Positions 11,301 through 18,126 of a DNA stretch of 18,126 nucleotides are shown here, one piece after another. The stretch comes from Tetrahymena elliotti 4EA (taxonomy: Eukaryota > Ciliophora > Oligohymenophorea > Hymenostomatida > Tetrahymenidae), in the NCBI GenBank assembly GCA_000231825.2, contig JH720344.1:140970-159095 (forward strand), in the 5' to 3' direction. The notes under the pieces were generated by a model. It was given only the letters and a program-made list of their open reading frames with translations. It was not told the origin of the DNA and did no database searches. Numbering within the stretch: the stretch's first letter is position 1; every line of letters begins with the position of its first letter. The position numbers and the translations under genes were made by a program.

Positions 11301-13192
11301 TAACAACTCACTACTTAAACAAAATTTAACTTTTTCTGAGGAGTTAATATTATAGGATATCTTAAGAGTTTTGAGGACAAACAAAATTTATATCAAGATA
11401 ATCCCAAAAATTAAAAAAAATTTTATTTATTTTCAAAGCTTAGTTTGCTATCGCAATTGGGTGTCTTTAGAGACATTATCATTTATTAAATTAGAATTAT
11501 GTTTAGATATTTTTATTTATGATTGATTACCTTTTATGTCCAAATAAAGACCATTGCTAAAATAATGAGTCTAGATTTTAATTTTTTTCTACTGAATAGT
11601 TTCCCGTTCTTATAAAATCTAATGTTTAATTTAATTAATTTTCAAATGATGACTTTTCAAATTGACAATTTTCTAATAATAAATTTTAATTATCACAAAA
11701 TATAGTAATATTTTAGAATTCTAATTCAGACCAAGAAGTTTAATTAGCCTTATTTAACAGAGGATGAGCGAAAATCTAAATTAATTTTATAAATAACTAA
11801 ATAAATTTTTAAAAAATGTATGTACATACAGTGTTATTGAACTCATGGAGTAAGATAGAGTAAGAACCCTAAGTTTATGTTGATTTAAACAAATTCCCAA
11901 GGTTTATCATATGAATATCAATACTATTAACTGAGTATAATTAATTTTATCTATTTATTTAGGTAGAAAGAGTCATTAAAAGACCACTTCCAACAGCATC
12001 AAGATAAGGTTCAAAAAAATAGATTCCTTTTTATAAGTATTTAAATGTTAGCATGAATTAATAACCTAATTTACCTGGATTTTAAGCTGAAAACTAAAAC
12101 CATGATCTACATCTGGGGTCGTATGGCTCAATAAAATCATTACCAAGGCATGTCTCATAATTGGAGTTAGTATAATTATAAAAACTTTTGAATAAAAACA
12201 CATAAAGTTGACTAAATTTATGAAATTTCAATATTTAAATACTCAGATATAATGCCCGATTAAATAGAAGTCATATCATTATTGTAAATGAATGCCAGTT
12301 ATATTAATCCCTCTAGTTAAGAAGCATAAAAGGCAGCTTTGCCATAAAAAGAAATAAAATTGTTCTTTTAAAAATATAATTTTTGAAATCATGATAATAA
12401 ATGATAGTAAATAAGTTGAATAATATACAATAAAAAAAGTAGAAAGGAATTTGAAATTACCATTTAAATGAAATATTTCTATTCGTGAGAAAGTAAATCA
12501 TATTTAAAAGTCTATCTAACAAAATATAAATCAACATAGTAGCTGTTTTTATGAAGTTGGCTATATACGTTAGTATCACACTCATCAAATATTAACTCTC
12601 GATAAGAGCAGAGAGTAAAGTTAGTTTTTTTATTAACTTTTTATAAAAAACATTTACTAAATATATTTGAATGACTCTCATAAAATTTAGCTAAATAAAG
12701 ATTGATATTTACCTATTATTTATTCATTTTAATACTTAGATAATAGTTTGTTTATAACTATCATGTGTATTTAAACCTTTAGCGATTATTATATAAAGAG
12801 TTAATTGATAATGAAAAGAAAATTGTTTAATAAAACTTTGAATTATTAATTTAAACCTGCGTGAAGCTATATCCTTCAATTATTTTAGAAGAAAGTATGG
12901 AATTTGTTAACATCTACTTTTAAGTATCTAGAACCCATTAAGAGCTTTCTTTTTCCCTTAATTTTAAGAGGTTTGATTGAAATAAATTTTTAAAAATCAT
13001 TAATGTCGAATTAATTTGTGTTGATTTATTGACTGATTGTTGAAAATAATTTTGTATGTAAGAAAGAAAATTTCATTACCACTCATAAAGAGAGTCCCAC
13101 AAACTATTGAAAAATTTTATTAGAACTACTGCAACTCCTATTATAATTGGGAGGGAAACAGTTAACACAAGTTAAATAATTAATAACTTCAT
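8353..13192 (-). CDS. Transmembrane Cache-TPR-VWA sensor-like protein, copy 2 (9 exons, 1218 aa)
   Basis: Exons: 13080-13192, 12857-12956, 12713-12776, 12461-12636, 12243-12364, 12075-12184, 11830-12026, 11531-11775 and 8353-10882, with TGA at 8353-8355. Exon lengths 1 to 7 equal those of copy 1 exactly. In exon 4, 39 of 58 residues are identical to copy 1. The order is signal anchor (about 3-27), extracellular Cache-type domain with PYDPRCRSWF (212-221) and YLDAVGSGLLMTLS (236-249), second span (427-446), disordered linker, ten consecutive Glu (623-632), conserved block GLKPMFLEMKVIKK, TPR-like pair (RCYFNLGLIQL, about 703), and VWA-like domain (about 990-1218). Here the VWA metal motifs are better kept: D-S-S at 1000-1002 and LSDGD at 1136-1140. 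Both copies end F-L-T-I/V-L-N-S-F. Role inferred as a membrane sensor or adaptor; substrate and partner are unknown. The head-to-tail order and conserved introns show it arose by tandem duplication. Confidence 0.9.
10114..10143 (-). repeat. GAA codon run encoding ten glutamates in copy 2
   Basis: Ten Glu codons in a row (nine GAA and one GAG) form a coding trinucleotide repeat in exon 9. Copy 1 has only scattered acidic residues at the matching place (about residues 612-624), so the tract expanded after duplication. It lies in the predicted disordered cytosolic linker just before the conserved helical region. Confidence 0.85.
11051..11065 (+). repeat. ATGG microsatellite in intron 8
   Basis: ATGGATGGATGGATA: three full tetranucleotide copies plus a partial one, next to the duplicated segments. 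Confidence 0.8.
11094..11301 (+). repeat. Intronic direct repeat, copy A (~208 nt)
   Basis: Runs from CTACTTAAAC to AGATATT. It shares long matching blocks with the next segment: GGATATCTT, TAATCCCAAAAATTAAA, TTTTATTTATTTTCAAAGCT and AAATTAGAATTATG, in the same order and similar spacing. Confidence 0.8.
11311..11511 (+). repeat. Intronic direct repeat, copy B (~201 nt)
   Basis: Starts with the same CTACTTAAAC and ends with the same AGATATT as the preceding segment, separated from it by only nine bases. Several small indels and substitutions separate the copies, so the duplication is not brand new. Confidence 0.8.
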
Positions 13193-15678
13193 TTTTTAGG
13201 ATAAAATTTACTATTATCCTTCTTTCTTTATTATAATTTTTTATTTGTTTCTTTATTGCTTGATCAAAAATTTGATTGATTGATCACTTAATTAATAAAT
13301 TATTACTTAATTATTCAAATAATCCATTCATTCATCAATTTTTTAATTAAAAAGGGTTAATATTATAATGCTTTGATTTATCTTTGTTTGTAAAGTATTA
13401 GACTTGATAAATTATAAATAATTAAAAAGGCAATGATTATTTAAATCACTATTATACTCCTTCCTATTCTAAGGAGCAACTTGTTTTTCATAGAATAACT
13501 TTTAAAATCTTAATTTTTGTTAGTACGTTTTTAAAGCACAAACAATTCTTTTTTATTAGTAATAATACTGTGAAATTAATTCATAAATAAAATAAATAAA
13601 GATGCTTTGATTCAACCATAAGTTTTTTTGTTTACTCATTCTTTGAAAATCACCATTTTTTCAAATAAATTTCATTGCCATTCTATTTAATTATTTTAAT
13701 CTTTTATTTTACAGAAAAATTAAAAATATTTTTTCTTTTCTTGAAATCTCAATCAAATCAGTCAATTCAATAAAATATTAAAAATTTATTTTAGAATATT
13801 TTTATCTAAATGTTAATTTCCTAATTAGAATATTTATCTTCTTAAAACTCCTATTTTATTGTTTAGTAAAGAAGAATAAATAATTAGAAATATTTTTTGA
13901 GAAATTTTTTATAATATTTTATGTATTTCTGTGAAATGGCATTCAAAATATCATTCTTTACCGAGTAAACATTATTTTAAAAATTTGCCTTATTACATTT
14001 AAAAAAAGAGCAAATAATTTTTGAAGAGCTATTAGGAATTACTCTTTTAAAATTGTATCATAAAATTTGTCTATGTTAGATATAAAATAAAATTAATATT
14101 TTATGAACCATTAATTTAAATTGTTGGAAGAAGTTTGTTGTAAAGAAATACTGTCAAAACTTTCGCCTAAAGTTGAAAATAATACAATAGTAAGGTTTTT
14201 TGATTTCAATTTTTGAAAAATTCTAATCTTGAACTAACTTCTTAAAGAGGCTTTAAGGTATATTATTACCCTTTGAACGATAAATAAAATATAAGAAACT
14301 AAAAAATTGATAAGTGAGTGAATTATTAAATTAAGAAAATAATATAAAGTTCTGATTGTAAACTTTCAAATGAAAAAAGAATCAGATTTAATCGTAAAAG
14401 TAATTTAATATTCATTTTTTAATCTTCTTTGCTTAGAATTTTGAAATTTAAATAAAATATTTAATGATTATCTTATTTAAAAATTCTCAGAGAAATTAAA
14501 ATAATCATTTTAATTTAGTACGCATTAGAGATGAGCCATTTCAAGATTAACAACTATCTCTACTAAAGTGAAAATAACTAGAATATGGCATAAAATAAAT
14601 AAGTGTTTAGATAAGCAGAACTTAAATTAAAATAGAAAAACATATTTAAAAACAAAAGAAGTTGATTATAGACTAAAAAATTAATAGTCTCTTTAATCGG
14701 ATAATTTTAAAATAAACCAAAGTTAAGCAAATATCTATCTTATCAGAAATGGATCTGTAAATTAAATTTATTTGATTCTAATTCATCAATTTATTTGTAA
14801 ATATAAGAGTATTTCATCAGAAAACAAAATATGATAATTCAAGTTAACTATATAAAGCTTATTTAAGTAACTAACTTAAAAACCAAATATCTTAATAGCT
14901 TAAAAAATGCAACTTAAAATTTCTTAACAAACTAAATTGTTTATTTTATCAATTATATTTATTGACTTTATTGTCTAAATAGTTTTTTAGGTTTTTTATG
15001 AAATGAGACATTGATTTATTCTGATAGGGTTGTATAAGGTATAGTACTTTTTCTATATTATTTTATAAGTGGAATAATAATGAATTTCAATCAAGTATAT
15101 CTAAATTATTAAGAATTGTGTAAACCTCTCATTGAAAAAAAAATTAAATTAACAATTATTTAGAGAGTTTACTTTGGTAACTAATTAATTTGCAAAGGCT
15201 TTATTAAATAAAATTTTAGAACTTAAGTTTTTATTAATATCTCAAAATAAATGTAATTAATATTCTTGTTTTTACAAATATGATTGGAAAATTCATTTTA
15301 GTGGTAACTATTAAACTGAAATGATATGATGATTTATTCAATCTAATAAATTATGTTGGAGGAAAGTAATACTTAAAACAAAACAGGTCAGAAATTTATT
15401 TGCTTAGATAAATTTGCTTTTCTATATAAAAATGAATAGAAATTAACGTATTTTCATGTTAATAGATGGATAAATTAAAGAAATTTTTGTGTGTAATTAA
15501 AAAAAATATGAAATAGATGATTAAATTTTAATTTACATCTAAATTGAAGATTGAAAATATTCTTCTTCAAATATTCTTTTAAATGTAAAAGAGCACACAT
15601 ATGTAATTAATTACCTATTAAGATTTGTTTACAAGAATAATAATTAATAAAAAAGATAACAAAATAAAAGGACAAACA
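13193..15678. other. Large divergent intergenic region, no supported gene
   Basis: 2486 nt between the divergent starts of copy 2 and the next plus-strand gene, so it should hold both promoters. It is very AT-rich, with short GATT/ATTC runs at about 13266-13335. Small open frames occur on both strands (for example 14464-14571 and 14531-14665 plus, and 13770-14057 minus), but they are no longer than chance allows with TGA as sole stop and overlap in competing frames. No RNA gene or mobile element recognised. Confidence 0.55.
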
Positions 15679-17004
15679 ATGGAATAAGAATAGAATATAT
15701 CCTAGTTTTTTTTTATAAGCTTTCAAGAAAGCGACTATTCTTAATAAGCTGAATCTGATAAGTCAAAGAGTTTTAATTTATATAGCTCTATAAATAGTGA
15801 CATGTCTACATCATAATCCTTATAAATTTTTAATTTTAATAATTAATCATTCGATTAAGAAAATGAAGATTTGTCTAAAAAAGGATCTAAAAAGGCAAGA
15901 ATGTTCAAAAAAATTCAGAAGAAATTTAGAACAACTGGAAGTGCTACATAAGAAAAGAAATAAATTTCAGATGAAGATTCCTTGAGGCTATTTGCAGGTT
16001 TGTAAATAACCAAAGAAGGAGTCATTAGATCCCATAATAATAATATTTAATTAAGCTTTGGTTATTTATATAACTCTATTAATGTTAAGTATTTTAAAAA
16101 TTCATAAATAGTAGAAGTATTCTAATAAGCAATTTAGCCAAATGCAGAAATACCAATTGAACAAGTTTTAGAATATTTATCTCAAACACAATGCTTAAAG
16201 CATGAAGAAACATAAGATATGTTAAAAGAAATCTATTGTAAAAAAAACAATTTAAGAGATTAATTGTAGACATTGAAGATATCTGATCAATTACTAAATC
16301 TACATCATCAATAATTAAATCTATTTTTACAACAAAGTGAACACTTTATTTAAGAGTATGCTTTGAAAAACACAGGAATTATTTTTTAATATTTTATAAG
16401 AAAAATTAATCTTATCACAAAAAATGAAGAAGTTGTTAAAGCTGGTTATTCCAAAAGTTTTTTGGATTTAATTGGCATTGATGTAGAGTATTTCAGTTAA
16501 AATATGTTGAAAAACAACAAAATTAATCTTTATAAGGATAGCCAAGAAGAAATAAAATAAACTCATAATGATGTAGAGAATACTTAAGATTAATCTTCTA
16601 AAAAAAATGAGGTTTAGATAAAAACTTTAGATGGAATTAACTTGACAATTAATTACGAAGTAGAATAAATCAATTTAAGTGATGAATTGAATATTTCTTA
16701 ATAAATGCCCTTTTTATAAAAATTGTCTATTGTTAAAATTAAAGTTGACAATAAAGAAATTTAAAATCTTATTTTGCAAAGATAAAAATTACTTGTAAAA
16801 AAGAAATAAATTTTAACCTACGAAGAATTTATGAATTAAGAAGTATAAATTTTATTAACAAATTAAGTTTATGATTAGTAGTAGTAGAAGTTTATTGAAA
16901 GATACTATGAATATAATGCTAAAGAAATATATAAATAATAAAAAAAAAGAAAAAAAGTTGAAGATAAATATGTCGAAAAATAGTTTTAAATTATTTCAAT
17001 TTGA
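15679..17004 (+). CDS. Hypothetical protein with basic patch and possible PAS-like region (441 aa)
   Basis: One uninterrupted ciliate-code frame from ATG 15679 to TGA 17002-17004. The frame is open back to a TGA at 15433, with other in-frame ATGs at 15508, 15517, 15583 and 15601. 15679 (context ACAAACAATGG) is preferred because the acidic, Ser/Gln-rich protein-like composition begins there. The N-terminus is low-complexity. Residues 67-94 form a strongly basic patch (KKGSKKARMFKKIQKKFR within it) that could be a nuclear signal or bind nucleic acid. Residues ~225-330 contain AGYSKSFLDLIGIDVEYFS and, further on, TLDGINLTINYEV, which resemble the G-Y-S-x-x-F-L-x-L-I-G block and later strands of PAS domains. 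The C-terminus is charged and helical with a Lys/Arg-rich stretch (about 419-434). No membrane segment or catalytic motif seen. A regulatory or nuclear role is only a guess. Gln is often written TAA or TAG, including four successive TAG at 16876-16887. Confidence 0.8.
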
Positions 17005-18032
17005 AAAATCAAATTGGCAAACCAATTCTTCTATTTTACAATTAAAATTAATAACAACACTAAAAAGAAGCAACAAACATAATAATTCACTCTTTAAAAA
17101 ATTAGACAATTAAATTAACCAATTTAACTATTCATTTTTGAAATTTAAAACAAATTCACATACTTAATTATGATGATTCGCTCTCATAAACGATGAAAAT
17201 ACTTACACCTCTCCTAAATTAACCAAAACTTTATCAAATAAAATACAAATTTAGTTATTTTTTCTCTCAAATTATTAAAAAATAAAAAAATATGAAATGT
17301 TTAAAAATATTTCAGATTTTAATTCTTAATTTAATCAATAAAAATATTAATTTATCAAAATTAATTATCAAAGTAAATAAAACCAAGTTTTTGATCATCA
17401 AAAATTATATAAAACAATTCCTACCTTATAATCTTAATTTACATTTTTATCTGTCAAATATTTTTTCTTTTTCCAATAAATTTGATGGTAGAATATTAAT
17501 TTAAAAGAAGCTATTTAAGATTTTGTAAAGAAATAAATCCAAAATTTTATGAATTCAAAAATAAAGAGCAAGCTAAAGGAGTGAATGTACAAATTAATAA
17601 AAGTTTTGGAAAATAATTATTTCTATTTAGTTTTTTGAAGATTAATAGAACTAATATTTAAGTTTATCTTTAATATTTTTATAAAAACAATTATGTTTTT
17701 ATCAATAGTTTAATATTAGGCAATTAATTACTTGTTTAAAATTGAAAATATATGTATTTTTTTATCTTTTAAGTTTTAAATAATGAATGATAAAAGTGTA
17801 AAATAAGTAAATTCTCTAATTATTAATAAAGGCAAATATTCTAAAATATGAAATAGATAGATTAAAACATAGAAATTTTCATTCATTAAAAATAAATTTG
17901 TCAAGTTTATTAAATGATTATAAAACTTTGAATTTAAAATGAGTTTTCTGCTAAAATTTAAGAGAAAATGAGGTCAATCGTTCAGTAATTAAGAATAATT
18001 AACAAAAAATTCAAACAATATTAATAAAATTT
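17005..18032. other. AT-rich region downstream of the PAS-like gene, no firm gene
   Basis: About 1 kb holding the presumed 3' end of the preceding gene. All three plus frames contain sizeable open stretches (17005-17193 in the same frame as the gene, and 17177-17482 in another), each protein-like in places but none with a clear start, splice pattern or known motif. They are most simply chance frames in a sequence with few TGA triplets; a degraded extension or unrecognised exons cannot be excluded. Confidence 0.45.
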
Positions 18033-18037
18033 AAAAA
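18033..18037 (-). terminator. RNA polymerase III T-run terminator of the tRNA gene
   Basis: Reading the minus strand, the tRNA 3' end is followed by TAC and then five T residues, the usual Pol III stop signal. Confidence 0.85.
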
Positions 18038-18051
18038 GTAAGGTCCCACTG

Positions 18052-18062
18052 GGATTCGAACC
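18052..18062 (-). promoter_or_regulatory. Internal B box of the tRNA gene
   Basis: GGTTCGAATCC on the minus strand is a perfect match to the Pol III B-box consensus. Confidence 0.9.
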
Positions 18063-18094
18063 CAGGTCAAGGGATTTAAAGTCCCCAGTACTAA

Positions 18095-18105
18095 CCACTA
18101 TACTA
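18095..18105 (-). promoter_or_regulatory. Internal A box of the tRNA gene
   Basis: TAGTATAGTGG on the minus strand fits the Pol III A-box consensus in the D arm. Confidence 0.85.
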
Positions 18106-18126
18106 TGGAACCAGAACACAATATTT

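Larger units (their letters stand above)
10883..11530 (-). other. Expanded intron 8 of copy 2 (648 nt)
   Basis: The flanking exons match copy 1 precisely (codon for Arg split across the junction, then ISMIYPI), where the same intron is only 52 nt. The extra length includes two direct copies of a ~205 nt segment and an ATGG microsatellite. No reading frame inside it resembles either paralogue, so it is treated as intronic. Confidence 0.8.
18041..18112 (-). tRNA. tRNA-Gln with anticodon UUA (reads TAA as glutamine)
   Basis: A full 72 nt cloverleaf without intron. The acceptor stem pairs GGTTCCA with TGGGACC (one G-T), the D stem pairs GTAT with GTAC, the anticodon stem pairs GGGGA with TCCCT around the loop CTTTAAA, and the T arm is CTGGG-TTCGAAT-CCCAG. 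The discriminator base is T and no CCA is encoded. The anticodon TTA lies at 18077-18079, so it reads the codon TAA. Its body matches what I know of the ciliate glutamine tRNAs that decode UAA. The three large genes here use TAA heavily for Gln, so this tRNA serves their translation. Confidence 0.95.

Noticed and set aside
13770..14057. 96-codon minus-strand open stretch
   Set aside because: No in-frame ATG, and this length is expected by chance when TGA is the only stop in such AT-rich DNA.
14464..14665. Two short overlapping plus-strand frames (14464-14571 and 14531-14665)
   Set aside because: Thirty-five and 44 codons, in competing frames, with no homology or splice support.
15797..15985. 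62-residue forward frame
   Set aside because: Out-of-frame shadow inside the 441-residue gene.
16871..17113. 80-residue forward frame
   Set aside because: Mostly overlaps the end of the 441-residue gene in another frame; the non-overlapping part is no better than the other two frames.
17177..17504. Open plus-strand frames resembling coding sequence
   Set aside because: All frames look similarly open here; no start, splice pattern or motif singles one out.
1..18126. Transposase, integrase or telomeric CCCCAA repeats
   Set aside because: Looked for and not seen on either strand.

Overview
This window looks like macronuclear DNA of an oligohymenophorean ciliate, most likely Tetrahymena or a close relative. 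The base composition is extremely AT-rich. The long reading frames stay open only if TAA and TAG are read as glutamine and TGA is the sole stop. The window also ends in a tRNA gene whose anticodon (UUA) reads TAA, which is what such a code needs. Introns are short, AT-rich and GT...AG. Frames called with the standard code see almost none of the real genes here.

Left end (1 to about 2640): nine diverged tandem units, mostly 283 to 315 nt apart, each with a coding-like core (consensus EHYAKPDPNPYAPISPIL) followed by an AT-rich tail. Right after the last unit is a 115-codon plus-strand open frame (2656-3003, TGA stop) that may be the end of the gene the units belong to.

Centre (3271-13192): two head-to-tail minus-strand paralogues, 9 exons each, encoding about 1214 and 1218 residues. 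All eight introns sit at the same codon and phase, and exons 1 to 7 have identical lengths. Both predicted proteins have an N-terminal signal anchor, an extracellular Cache-type sensor domain (PYDPRCREWY in one copy), a second membrane span, a cytosolic TPR-like helical region and a C-terminal von Willebrand A-like domain. They look like one-piece transmembrane sensors whose input is outside the cell and whose output is protein-protein contact; no kinase or cyclase is visible. The copies differ in the VWA metal site, in a polyglutamate tract, and in intron 8, which is 52 nt in one copy and 648 nt in the other because of an internal tandem duplication.

Right end: a 2.5 kb AT-rich divergent spacer without a convincing gene, then an intronless plus-strand gene (15679-17004, 441 residues) with a basic patch and a possible PAS-like region. 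A low-complexity tail follows, then the minus-strand tRNA-Gln(UUA) with its T-run terminator. The tRNA is directly connected to the proteins in this window: it decodes the many TAA glutamine codons in all three large genes.
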